Below are positions 1 to 7,771 of a stretch of 64,000 bases of DNA, piece after piece. Every line of letters starts with the position of its first letter. Position 1 is the stretch's first letter. The stretch covers positions 1,364,001 through 1,428,000 of the forward strand of contig NZ_JBHSJF010000006.1 in the NCBI RefSeq assembly GCF_042652085.1, in the 5' to 3' direction. Source of the stretch: Flaviflagellibacter deserti. Its GTDB lineage: Bacteria; Pseudomonadota; Alphaproteobacteria; Rhizobiales; Methylopilaceae. The position numbers and the translations under genes were made by a program. The notes under the pieces were generated by a model. That model was not told the origin of the DNA. It worked only from the letters and a program-made list of their open reading frames with translations, and did not search any database.

Positions 1-496
1 ACAGGCCGTTGCGACCCATCGGGTTAGGGTGTCCCCAAGTCCCCGAGGCGTCGATCACCGCTTTCGCCTTGACGTCGTTTTGGCACCCCTCGCCATCGAC
101 CCAGCGCACCGTGAAAGAGGTTCCCTTGCGTCGGTCGCCGAGCTTGTCGGTGTCGGTGCGGGCGACCGCAATGACTTTGGCGTTGAGGAGCAGTCCTTCT
201 GCAATGGCGGGATGCCGCGCAAGCGGCTCAAGATACCGATCGACGAGATCGGCGCCGGTGGGCAGGTCGTCCGGTTCTGGCTCTTCCCAACCGCGTTGCA
301 TCAGCAGTTCGCGCGCGGCGCCGTCGATGTTGAGTGACCACGGGGTGAAGACCCGGACATGCGACCAGCTCCGTAGAGATGAGCCGACGGAAGGTCCCTG
401 CTCCAGGATCACTGGCTTCAGCCCACGCTTCACGAGGTAGGCAGCAGCCGCGAGGCCGATCGGACCAGCGCCGATGATGGCAACCGTCGAACTCAT
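1..496 (-). CDS. FAD/NAD(P)-binding flavoprotein, 3' end cut by window
   Basis: The first 165 codons are present and the C-terminus lies beyond the window edge. Translation from the ATG at 494-496 gives a Rossmann dinucleotide-binding start (STVAIIGAGPIGLAAAAYL) with the GxGxxG loop at residues 9-14, then an acidic strand end (VILEQ). A second conserved stretch, VIDASGTWGHPNP, is the ATG-like motif of flavin monooxygenase or 'flavoprotein involved in K+ transport' families. It therefore probably binds FAD and NAD(P)H and acts in the cytoplasm on an unknown substrate. It starts 22 nt after the PadR gene and reads the same way, so the two likely form one transcript next to the ars genes. A role in metalloid redox chemistry is only inferred from that position. 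Confidence 0.75.
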   Translation of the reverse strand, partial: MSSTVAIIGAGPIGLAAAAYLVKRGLKPVILEQGPSVGSSLRSWSHVRVFTPWSLNIDGAARELLMQRGWEEPEPDDLPTGADLVDRYLEPLARHPAIAEGLLLNAKVIAVARTDTDKLGDRRKGTSFTVRWVDGEGCQNDVKAKAVIDASGTWGHPNPMGRNGL

Positions 497-518
497 CACA
501 GGATCTCCGTGCTGCGAA

Positions 519-854
519 TTACCCGCAGCACGACGGACCGTCCCGGTCCGGCGCGGCGAGCTTTTGGGATTCCGTCAGGGCCTGCGTGACCTCCATCCAG
601 GCGGCGAGCGCCACTTGGAAGGCCGCCCTACCCTTGTCGGTCAGGCTGTAGACCTTGCGCTCGCGTCCCGACACGACCTCAGCCTCGACCGAGACGAAGC
701 CGCCCTCCTCGAATTCGCGAAGAACCGGGTAGATCGTCCCCTCGGTCGGAGAGCAGCACCCGCTCGTCGTGCGCTCGACGGCGCGAGCCATGTCGTAGCC
801 GTGCATCGGCTTCTCATGCAGGACGCAGAGGATGAAGTACTTGGAGAGGCTCAT
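519..854 (-). CDS. PadR-family regulator with cysteine pairs
   Basis: A 111-residue winged-helix protein. The PadR signature is clear: LSKYFILCVLHEKPMHGY at the N-terminus, then EGTIYPVLREFEEGG and GRERKVYSLTDKG. I chose the ATG at 852-854 because PadR proteins normally begin just before the first helix. An in-frame ATG at 933-935 would add 27 residues but lies inside a long dyad (929-957) that looks like the operator. Cysteine pairs sit at residues 33-34 (SGCCSP) and at the very C-terminus (109-110, SCCG). In an arsenic island this arrangement suggests thiol-based metalloid sensing, which is an inference. It is the first gene of a short transcript with the flavoprotein. Confidence 0.85.
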   Translation of the reverse strand: MSLSKYFILCVLHEKPMHGYDMARAVERTTSGCCSPTEGTIYPVLREFEEGGFVSVEAEVVSGRERKVYSLTDKGRAAFQVALAAWMEVTQALTESQKLAAPDRDGPSCCG

Positions 855-1205
855 CTTGATCGTGCCGCTCCAGTAGGAGCGATTCAAGAAGTCGGGACCC
901 GGACGGGTTACGGCATGCATTGATGATCTAGGCATGGGTGCACCCTATACCTAGGGGATCGATATATCAACCATCGATGGGTTGAAGGTTCGTGCCGGGA
1001 GCGATTTGCCGTGAGGTTTCCCTGATGCTTCATGTCGACGCCTCAACGCTTCAAGCCGTCGAATAGAATGCTTCTGGCGTTCGTTAGAGGCATTAGGCGA
1101 AGCTCCGGTGGGTCTTTCTTTGAGGAGGCGGAGCGACACATATGGGTCGGGCACGACCGCGATCCTCCAGCGGTACGTTCCGCGGGAGCTGTTCAGGAAA
1201 TGAAC
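855..1205. other. Intergenic stretch between padR and the small ORF
   Basis: About 350 bp without a convincing gene. It holds the dyad near the padR start and little else I can name. The open frames crossing it show no family motif or credible ribosome binding site. Confidence 0.5.
929..957. promoter_or_regulatory. Imperfect dyad upstream of the padR gene
   Basis: The core GGGTGCACCC (936-945) is a perfect 10-bp palindrome. It is flanked by CTAGG/CCTAG arms: CTAGGCATGGGTG on one strand against CTAGGTATAGGGTG on the other, off by one base in spacing. It lies about 75 bp upstream of the preferred padR start, so it is a candidate autoregulatory operator. Confidence 0.5.
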
Positions 1206-1334
1206 ATGATCCGAATTTCCTACATTGGGGTAGTGGCAGGTGTGCTAGCCATCATCTTGTTGTTGTTCATCTCCCACATCTACTATCCTCGTGAGAACCA
1301 GTCCTCTTTAGCCGCCCACCAGTCGAAGCGATAA
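1206..1334 (+). CDS. Possible 42-aa single-pass membrane peptide
   Basis: The frame begins MIRISYIGVVAGVLAIILLL and ends in a polar tail with RENQSS and QSKR, so it would be a one-helix membrane peptide with a short cytoplasmic or periplasmic tail. AGGAAA lies 5-8 nt before the ATG at 1206; another ATG at 1200 is in frame. It is alone on the plus strand between the padR and SulP genes. No family is recognised, and a chance hydrophobic frame is possible. Confidence 0.3.
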   Translation: MIRISYIGVVAGVLAIILLLFISHIYYPRENQSSLAAHQSKR

Positions 1335-1470
1335 TCCCGGGAACTTACTTCGCTTCTGCGGATGAAATGAAGCCTCGCCGCCGACAGCAGGCTCCGCAGC
1401 GCGCCGGACGTCATCGCGCAAGAAAAAAGCAGCGCCCGCATCTGGCGAAGGATGATGGGAGACGCGTCGC

Positions 1471-2946
1471 CTAGTGAGCGCGCAGCACGCCATCCTCCTT
1501 GTCGTGGACTGCGAAGCGGTCGATCATGGTTGCGCTCGCCTCGTTGAGGCCGATTACCGTCACGTTCGCCCCTTTTGCCCGGAACCGCAGCACGACCTTG
1601 TCGAGCGCTCCCACCGCGGTGATGTCCCAGAAGTGGGCTCTGCTGACGTCGATCGTGATCCTCTCGGCAGTCTCGTCAGTACGAAACGAGGCGATGAAAG
1701 CTTCCGCGGAGGCGAAGAATATCTGGCCATACACGTTCCAGATTTCCGCGCCCGCAGCGTCCGTGGTGCGTTCGACGGAAACCATGCGGGCGACCTTTCC
1801 GGCGAAGAACACTCCCGACAGAAGGACCCCGACCAGAACACCCTTGGCCAGATCATGCGTGGACACAACCGTTACGACGGTCGCGATCATCACGATCGAT
1901 GATTGCCAGGGATTGCTCCGGAGTTCCAGGAGAGAGCGCCACGAAAAGGTGCTCACGGATACCATGATCATGACGGCAACCAGCGCCGCCATCGGAATGA
2001 TGCGCACAATATCGTCGAGCACAAGGATCAGGAACAAGAGGAACGCTCCGGCGACGAAGGTCGAAAGCCGACCGCGCCCGCCAGACGTCACGTTGATGAC
2101 CGACTGCCCGATCATCGCACAGCCGCCCATGCCTCCGATGAGCGCTGACGCGATATTCCCCGCTCCCTGACCGTAGCATTCGCGGTTCTTGCTGCTCCCG
2201 GTGTCGGTCATGTCGTCGACGATCTGCGCGGTCAGTAGGCTCTCAAGCAGCCCCACCGCCGCCAGCGTCACGGAATACGGGAATATGACCTGAAGCGTTT
2301 CCCAGGTAAGCGGCACCTGCGGCAGCGCGAACACGGGCAGCGTGGACGGCAACTCGCCGAGGTCTCCAACTGTCCGGACGTCCAGCCCCGTCCAGATCGT
2401 CACAGCTGTCAACGCAGCGATGGCCACGAGCGGTGATGGAACCATCCTCGTAACGAGTGGGAACAGGTAGATGATGGCGAGGCCAGCGGCGATGAGGATG
2501 TAGGTCTGCTGCGGCACGCCCAGGAGTTCAGGCAGTTGGGCCATGAAGATTAGGATGGCTAGGGCATTCACGAAGCCAGTAATGACCGAGCGTGAGACGA
2601 AGCGCATTAATCGGCCGAGTTTCAGAAATCCCGCCCCTAACTGGAGGAGGCCCATCAGGATCGTCGCCGCGAAGAGGTATTGGAGCCCGTGGTCTCGCAC
2701 GAGATCGACCATCAGAACCGCGGTGGCGGCGGTGGCGGCCGAAATCATGCCCGGGCGTCCTCCAACGACCGCCGATACGCAGGCGATCGCGAACGAGGCA
2801 TAGAGGCCGACCTTGGGATCGACTCCGGCAATCACCGAGAAGCCGATTGCCTCGGGGATGAGGGCAAGAGCGACGACGATTCCTGAAAGGACATCGCGGC
2901 GCGGGTTGGAGAACCACTCGCGAAGGTAGCTTTGTGAGGTTTGCAT
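1471..2946 (-). CDS. SulP-family anion permease with STAS domain
   Basis: A 491-aa inner-membrane transporter of the SLC26/SulP family, expected to carry sulfate, bicarbonate or another oxyanion. The N-terminal helices carry the family signature around IPEAIGFSVIAGVDPKVGLY, followed by about ten further hydrophobic segments and the conserved NIASALIGGMGGCAMIGQSV loop. A C-terminal STAS domain begins near EIWNVYGQIFFASAEAF and contains IDVSRAHFWDITAVGALD. The frame stays open upstream to 3168, but family alignment supports starting at MQTSQSYLREWF (ATG 2944-2946). It lies downstream of the ars operon on the same strand, 250 bp away. Sulfate and arsenate are both oxyanions, but a role in resistance is only suggested by position. 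Confidence 0.9.
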   Translation of the reverse strand: MQTSQSYLREWFSNPRRDVLSGIVVALALIPEAIGFSVIAGVDPKVGLYASFAIACVSAVVGGRPGMISAATAATAVLMVDLVRDHGLQYLFAATILMGLLQLGAGFLKLGRLMRFVSRSVITGFVNALAILIFMAQLPELLGVPQQTYILIAAGLAIIYLFPLVTRMVPSPLVAIAALTAVTIWTGLDVRTVGDLGELPSTLPVFALPQVPLTWETLQVIFPYSVTLAAVGLLESLLTAQIVDDMTDTGSSKNRECYGQGAGNIASALIGGMGGCAMIGQSVINVTSGGRGRLSTFVAGAFLLFLILVLDDIVRIIPMAALVAVMIMVSVSTFSWRSLLELRSNPWQSSIVMIATVVTVVSTHDLAKGVLVGVLLSGVFFAGKVARMVSVERTTDAAGAEIWNVYGQIFFASAEAFIASFRTDETAERITIDVSRAHFWDITAVGALDKVVLRFRAKGANVTVIGLNEASATMIDRFAVHDKEDGVLRAH

Positions 2947-3196
2947 CTGGTGTTTCCGCAACAGGCGCACGACAGCGGCGGCCGCACAGCCACCTCGGTA
3001 TTCAGTCGTGTCTTTTGCGTGGTCCGGCGGATCGGCGGCCGGAAGAGCCACCCGGGCTTGCACCGGGCTCCATTCGATTGAACTCGTGATGAAGGAAAAA
3101 ACGTTCCTTCGCAACCGTTTCGACGGATAGGATGACGGGCGAATGGCCGCATCGGCATGCCAGGGCACCGAGCCTCGTCCCCGGTGTTTGTTCTCC

Positions 3197-3622
3197 TCAG
3201 CCGACGCGATTACCGGCGGCGTCGATGAGCAGTTCGCCGTCCTCCTTGGAGAACGGCCCCTTCTGCGGCAGCGGCAGGACGTCCAGCACGACCTCGGAAG
3301 GACGGCAGAGGCGCACGCCCTCGGGCGTGACGACGAAGGGTCGATTGATCAGGATGGGATGGGCCATCATCCGGTCGAGAAGCGTTTCATCCGACAGCGA
3401 CGGATCGTCGAGGCCGAGTTTTGCGTAGGGCGTGCCGTTCTGGCGGAGTGTCTCGCGGACCGTCAGTCCGGCGCGGGTGATCAGACCCCGAAGCGTCTCC
3501 CTGTCCGGCGGCGTCTTCAGATATTCAACGATCTTAGGCTCGATGCCCGCGTTGCGGATGAGGGCCAGGGTGTTGCGCGACGTGCCGCAATCGGGGTTGT
3601 GGTAGATCGTGACGTCCATCAT
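3197..3622 (-). CDS. arsC: Glutaredoxin-type arsenate reductase
   Basis: A 141-aa protein of the ArsC/Spx thioredoxin-fold family that reduces arsenate to arsenite using glutathione and glutaredoxin. The catalytic cysteine is in IYHNPDCGTSRNTLALI near the N-terminus, and the arginine-bearing HPILINRPFVVTPEG and LCRPSE segments match arsenate-binding parts of the R773-type enzyme. Length fits the family. Its ATG overlaps the acr3 stop (ATGA at 3619-3622), so the two are translationally coupled. A second in-frame ATG follows immediately. It is the last gene of the ars operon. Confidence 0.93.
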   Translation of the reverse strand: MMDVTIYHNPDCGTSRNTLALIRNAGIEPKIVEYLKTPPDRETLRGLITRAGLTVRETLRQNGTPYAKLGLDDPSLSDETLLDRMMAHPILINRPFVVTPEGVRLCRPSEVVLDVLPLPQKGPFSKEDGELLIDAAGNRVG

Positions 3623-4695
3623 GCGGCTCCCTTGGCGCCCTGTTCGTACCAGCCGCGCGACGCCTTCACGATGCGAACGACCGAGAGCATCACAGGCACC
3701 TCGACGAGCACGCCGACGACGGTCGCTAGCGCGGCGCCGGAATTCAGGCCGAACAGGCTGATCGCCGCGGCGACCGCGAGCTCGAAGAAGTTCGAGGCGC
3801 CGATCAGCGCGGCGGGAGCGGCGACGCACCAGGCGACGCCGAAGCGGCGGCTGAGCCAATAAGCGAGACCGGCGTTCAGGTAGACCTGAATCAGGATCGG
3901 CACGGCGAGAAGTGCGATGACCATCGGCTGCGCCAGGATCTGCTCGCCCTGGAAGGCGAACAGCAGAACGAGGGTCGCGAGCAATGCCACCAGCGAGACC
4001 GGCTGAAGGAGTCCGAGCGTGCGCTTGAGAGCCCCCTCGCCTCCCGTCGCCAGAAGCCCTCGCCTCCAGAGCTGGGCGGCGATGACCGGCAGGACGATGT
4101 AGAGCACGACCGACAGGACGAGCGTGTCCCACGGCACGGAGATCGAGGCGACGCCGAGCAGAAGGCCGACGAGCGGCGCGAAGGCGAACACCATGACGAT
4201 GTCGTTCAACGCGACCTGGCTGAGGGTGAAATTGGGTTCGCCCTCGCAGAGGTTCGACCAGACGAACACCATCGCCGTGCACGGCGCGGCTGCCAGCAGG
4301 ATGAGGCCGGCGATGTAGGAGGAAATCTGGTCCTGGGGCAGATAGGCCGCGAACAGATTGCCGATGAAGAGCGTGCCGAGCAGCATCATCGAGAACGGCT
4401 TGACTGCCCAGTTGATGAACAAGGTCACGCCGATGCCGCGCCAGTGCCGGCCGACTTCGCCGAGCGAGCCGAAATCGATCTTCAGCAGCATCGGCACGAT
4501 CATCAGCCAGATCAGCACGGCAACCGGCAGATTGACCTTCGCCACCTCCGCGGCAGCGATCGCCTGGAACAGGCCGGGAAGCGCTGAGCCGAGCGCGATG
4601 CCAACGACGATGCAGGCAAACACCCACACCGTTAGGAAGCGCTCGAAGACGCTCATGGAAGGCCTGGCGGCGGCCGGGATCGCGATATCGGACAT
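3619..4695 (-). CDS. acr3: ACR3-type arsenite efflux permease
   Basis: A 358-aa membrane protein with ten predicted helices, the ACR3 family arsenite exporter of the inner membrane. The family's key cysteine lies in the helix AAPCTAMVFVWSNLCEG, and the LPVAVLIWLMIVPMLLKIDF segment is also typical. A second half repeat carries APAALIGASNFFELAVA. It exports the arsenite made by the two reductases on either side. Its start codon overlaps the stop of the upstream arsC by one base (TGATG), which supports a tightly coupled arsR-arsC-acr3-arsC operon. Confidence 0.95.
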   Translation of the reverse strand: MSDIAIPAAARPSMSVFERFLTVWVFACIVVGIALGSALPGLFQAIAAAEVAKVNLPVAVLIWLMIVPMLLKIDFGSLGEVGRHWRGIGVTLFINWAVKPFSMMLLGTLFIGNLFAAYLPQDQISSYIAGLILLAAAPCTAMVFVWSNLCEGEPNFTLSQVALNDIVMVFAFAPLVGLLLGVASISVPWDTLVLSVVLYIVLPVIAAQLWRRGLLATGGEGALKRTLGLLQPVSLVALLATLVLLFAFQGEQILAQPMVIALLAVPILIQVYLNAGLAYWLSRRFGVAWCVAAPAALIGASNFFELAVAAAISLFGLNSGAALATVVGVLVEVPVMLSVVRIVKASRGWYEQGAKGAA

Positions 4696-5222
4696 CAGGC
4701 GACGTCCGAGCGCTGCTCGGTGCTGCCTTCGCCGCGTCCGATCTCACGAAGCTTGCTGCCGAGCGCCATGTGATCGAGGCTCGCGATCGGCAGCGCGGTG
4801 AACAGGTTGATGCGGTTGCGGAGATAGCGAGCGGCGGAGCTGAAGGCCCGCTCCATGCCAATAGTGGATCCCGTGGCGATGGCGGGGTCCTCGATGCCCC
4901 AATGCGCCGTCATCGGCTGCCCCGGCCACATCGGGCATGTCTCGCCCGCGGCATTGTCACAGACAGTAAAGACGAAATCCATCACCGGCGCGCCGGGAGC
5001 GGCGAACTCGTCCCACGCTTTCGAGCGCAGCCCCTCCGTTGGCAGCCCTTCGGCCTCCAGGACCTTCAGCGTCATCGGATGGACCGTGCCCTTCGGCGTG
5101 CTGCCGGCGGAATGGGCGCGGAAACGGCCCTTGCCGATATGATTGAGATAGGCCTCGGCGAGGATCGAACGGGCGGAATTGCCGGTGCACAAGAACAGCA
5201 CATTGTAGACGCGGTCAGCCAT
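4695..5222 (-). CDS. arsC: Thioredoxin-type arsenate reductase (LMW-PTPase fold)
   Basis: A 175-aa low-molecular-weight phosphatase-fold arsenate reductase. The P-loop NVLFLCTGNSARS supplies the first catalytic cysteine (C12). Two further cysteines, in FTVCDNAAGETCPMWPG, are spaced as in the thioredoxin-coupled triple-cysteine mechanism, and the WGIEDPA segment carries the acid residue. It converts arsenate to arsenite in the cytoplasm for export by Acr3. Its start overlaps the arsR stop by 8 nt. The C-terminal tail after residue 145 is longer than in the minimal family. The operon thus encodes two unrelated arsenate reductases. Confidence 0.93.
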   Translation of the reverse strand: MADRVYNVLFLCTGNSARSILAEAYLNHIGKGRFRAHSAGSTPKGTVHPMTLKVLEAEGLPTEGLRSKAWDEFAAPGAPVMDFVFTVCDNAAGETCPMWPGQPMTAHWGIEDPAIATGSTIGMERAFSSAARYLRNRINLFTALPIASLDHMALGSKLREIGRGEGSTEQRSDVA

Positions 5223-5571
5223 GGATCGGCTCCTTCTCCGGGCAGCAGGGTGTGAGCTGGGTGATGATCGGCGCGCAGATTTCGGCCCGTCCGCCGCAGC
5301 AGTCCTTCAGCATGAAGACCGTCATTTTGCTGAAGGCCGCGATGTCCGCGCGGTAGATGATCGAGCGACTCTGGCGCTCCGCCTTTGCGAGGCCGGCGCG
5401 GGTCAGAACGGCCAGATGCGACGACATCGTGTTTTGCGGGATGGCCAGAAGCCTGGCGATCTCGCCCGCCGGAAGGCCATCCGGCTCGTGCCTGACGAGC
5501 AGCTGGAACGTGTCGAACCGCGTGCCCTGGGAAAGGGCCGCGAGCGCGAGAAGAGCTCTCTCTTTATCCAT
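5215..5571 (-). CDS. arsR: ArsR-family arsenite-responsive repressor
   Basis: A 118-aa winged-helix repressor of the ars operon. The recognition region reads IPQNTMSSHLAVLTRAGLA. The C-terminus has cysteines at 91, 92 and 99 (DCCGGRAEICA) and a second pair at 109-110. The CC-x6-C cluster resembles the C-terminal arsenite site of the Acidithiobacillus-type ArsR rather than the classical ELCVCDL site. I chose the ATG at 5569-5571 because homologues start with a short helix before LLALAALSQGTRF. The frame continues upstream to 5637 through a perfect operator dyad. It is the first gene of the operon, so autoregulation is expected. Confidence 0.93.
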   Translation of the reverse strand: MDKERALLALAALSQGTRFDTFQLLVRHEPDGLPAGEIARLLAIPQNTMSSHLAVLTRAGLAKAERQSRSIIYRADIAAFSKMTVFMLKDCCGGRAEICAPIITQLTPCCPEKEPIHG

Positions 5572-5596
5572 ATATCGAGAACTATCGATATATGGA
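5567..5596. promoter_or_regulatory. ars operator: perfect 12-6-12 inverted repeat
   Basis: TCCATATATCGA (5567-5578) and its exact complement TCGATATATGGA (5585-5596) are separated by six bases. The dyad is AT-rich in a GC-rich setting and overlaps the proposed arsR start codon. It is the obvious ArsR binding site for the arsR-arsC-acr3-arsC operon. Confidence 0.85.
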
Positions 5597-5701
5597 TGGA
5601 TACTCAAGTCCCAGTTTGCGATTTCACACCACTGCACAACGCCGCAAGTTCATCGCCCCATAGGGATGAACAGATACCAGCCCCGCTTCGTCCTTGAGTT
5701 C

Positions 5702-6481
5702 TCAAATCTCCATCAGCGCGTAGGGCTTGCCGTTCTCCTTGGCGATGCCGGCGGCGACGTTGAAGACGGGGACCCCGTTCGGGGTCTTGCCGCGATAGGT
5801 GCCGCGATGGGCGTGGCCGTGGACGACGGCGGTAACGTCGAACCGGTCGATCGTCTCTCCCAGCCGCGAATTGCCGAGGAAGGGATAGATCTGCTCCGGC
5901 TCGCCGACCACGGTCTCCTCGACCGGCGCATAGTGCAAGACGACGATCTTCTTCTCGGTGCGGAGCGAACGCAGCGCGATCTCGAGATGCATGCATTCGT
6001 CGATCGATTCCTGCACGAAGGCCCTGGTGGCGCGCTCGCCGAAGGCACCGAGCATGCGCCGGCCAAAGCCGCCGCCGAAGCCCTTCACCCCGGCGAAGCC
6101 GACACCCTTGTGGATGTGCGCGTTCTCGCCGAGGAGGCAGAGGCCGGCCTGGCGGAGGATGCGCCCGACCTCGTCGCAATGGCCGCTTTCATGGTCGTGA
6201 TTGCCGAGCACGCCGACAGTCGGAATCTTCAGGTGCCGAATGTCCTCGGCGAGTATCTCCGCCTCGCGCACCTTGCCGAAATCCGTGAGGTCGCCGCACA
6301 GACAGAGCACGTCCGCGATGTCGTTCATCTCCAGGAAGAGATCGCGATACGGATGCTCGGACGCCTCGTTGACGTGGAGATCGCCGATCGCGGCGATGCG
6401 TATCGTGCCTGGCGTCGGGACCTGGTGCGGCTCGCCATTGGCGACGGGAGAGATGTCGATGACGGTGGAGTCGTCCTGCAT
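5702..6481 (-). CDS. Calcineurin-like metallophosphoesterase
   Basis: A 259-aa cytosolic phosphoesterase. All metal-binding blocks are visible: GDLHVN (DxH), CGDLTDFG (GD), GNHDHE (GNHD), VVLHYAPVEET and VHGHAHRG (GHxH). It therefore hydrolyses a phosphoester with a dimetal centre; the substrate is unknown. An ATG at 6479-6481 with GGAG 7-8 nt upstream is the best start. An earlier in-frame ATG at 6511 lacks a ribosome binding site. It is followed by the ars promoter region and preceded, after a REP-like palindrome, by a nucleotidyltransferase gene on the same strand. Confidence 0.88.
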   Translation of the reverse strand: MQDDSTVIDISPVANGEPHQVPTPGTIRIAAIGDLHVNEASEHPYRDLFLEMNDIADVLCLCGDLTDFGKVREAEILAEDIRHLKIPTVGVLGNHDHESGHCDEVGRILRQAGLCLLGENAHIHKGVGFAGVKGFGGGFGRRMLGAFGERATRAFVQESIDECMHLEIALRSLRTEKKIVVLHYAPVEETVVGEPEQIYPFLGNSRLGETIDRFDVTAVVHGHAHRGTYRGKTPNGVPVFNVAAGIAKENGKPYALMEI

Positions 6482-6535
6482 GCGGGGCTCCGTTGATAGG
6501 GCGTTCCTCATGTGGGGAATGTGCGGGAGGCGGAT

Positions 6536-6596
6536 GGGGTTCCCCGTATCCGGGTCCGGGTGCAGCGAAGCTGCATCCCGAGAACCGGGGACCCCA
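6536..6596. repeat. REP-like nested palindrome
   Basis: Outer arms GGGGTTCCCCG (6536-6546) and CCGGGGACCCC (6586-6596) pair imperfectly. They enclose an inner hairpin with TGCAGC/GCTGCA stem and a short GAA loop (6562-6576). The nested, GC-rich design in an intergenic gap resembles dispersed REP-type elements of rhizobial genomes. A second copy cannot be verified here. Confidence 0.45.
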
Positions 6597-6686
6597 GCGT
6601 TCCTCGCGGCACCGCCGTACTCTTTATCTAGAGAGCGCCTGCGGCGCACTCAAAACGCCGGGGTGTGCGCTTTGTCCAGGGCGCGG

Positions 6687-7475
6687 TCACCCCACCAGAT
6701 CCGCGAACCCCCATTCCGCGATGTCAATCAGATAGTCCGGTGGAGAGAACAGGCGGCCGCGGCAGACGCGGGTGCGGCCCTCGGGCATGGCACGCTGATT
6801 GGCGATGCGCGACATCAGTTCGTCGAACAGCCAGTCCGGAACGCACTGCCGTTCGGTCGGATAGACGAAGCGGAAATTGAGGACGTGGATGAGGAGCACC
6901 TCCCAGTACTGTTCCATGTAGCCGAGGAGCCGCTTCCAATCGATCTGCTGGTGCTGGCGAAGGATGACATGGGCGATGTCGGCACCGTCATAGCGCTCAC
7001 GGTTCTGCACGAAGACCTTGGACCAGACGAGCTCGGTCGGCGCGATGAGCTGGACCTCGGTGCCGTAGATCTTGCAGCGGTGGTTCTCGGCAAACCAGCT
7101 ATCGGTGATCGGCGTCGCGGCGGTGCGGGAATTGAAGATGACGTCGAAGGTCCAGCGGTCCTTTTTGATCTTGGCGATCCAGCGTTCATCTTCCACAACC
7201 GTTTTGTAACCAAGCGCCTGGAAGTACTTGAGGATACGGGGATAGTCCCCTGCCCGGCAGAACACGTCGAGATCCTTGGTCGGGCGACGGATGCCGGTAT
7301 AGCTTGATACGGCGTAGGTGCCGGCGACCATGAACGGCACGCCGGATTTCTTCAAATGTTTCAAGCAATCCGCATAGAATGCCTCGGCCTTGGGCGGCAC
7401 CGGCATGCTGGAGGCTGGCACGTGGGGGGACGGCATTTCCTCTGGCGCCTCGTTGTTCTCCGTCCCCGGCGTCAT
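6687..7475 (-). CDS. Nucleotidyltransferase-fold protein
   Basis: A protein of about 262 aa with a polymerase-beta-type nucleotidyltransferase core. The motif VAGTYAVSSYTGIRRPTKDL is followed by D-V-F, giving the DxD catalytic pair (DLD), and a further acidic residue lies in FDVIFN. The helical C-terminal half (QQIDWKRLLGYMEQYWEVLL) resembles AbiEii/MNT-like families. The substrate, whether nucleotide, tRNA or protein, is not known. The ATG at 7473-7475 is preferred over an upstream TTG at 7496, but no strong ribosome binding site was found, and ATGs at 7436 and 7406 remain possible. It reads toward the metallophosphoesterase gene. Confidence 0.75.
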   Translation of the reverse strand: MTPGTENNEAPEEMPSPHVPASSMPVPPKAEAFYADCLKHLKKSGVPFMVAGTYAVSSYTGIRRPTKDLDVFCRAGDYPRILKYFQALGYKTVVEDERWIAKIKKDRWTFDVIFNSRTAATPITDSWFAENHRCKIYGTEVQLIAPTELVWSKVFVQNRERYDGADIAHVILRQHQQIDWKRLLGYMEQYWEVLLIHVLNFRFVYPTERQCVPDWLFDELMSRIANQRAMPEGRTRVCRGRLFSPPDYLIDIAEWGFADLVG

Positions 7476-7771
7476 CGCGGGGTTGAGGCGTAACAAGGAA
7501 GCGAGGAGGAAGGTTCCCAGCGGACCCGAGGGGCCTCTGTTTCACTCTCAGAACAGCCCGTGATCGACGCAGATTCCGATGATATTCGTCAAATTTTCGG
7601 CCAATAAAGCGTGGATGCACTCATCATCCTTAACGACCTTAAGTGCTTGATTTTAAAAGCAAGAGTGCCGAGATACCATCTGCAATTCCGGAAGTTGTGA
7701 AGAGTCTAAGCGCAATAAAGTGTTGTGCTGACGAGATTACGACGCAAGAGTAGCCACGGGAGGACTTGCTC

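Noticed and set aside
1367..1474. Short basic open frame of about 35 residues
   Set aside because: No ribosome binding site, very high Arg content and no neighbour that would explain it.
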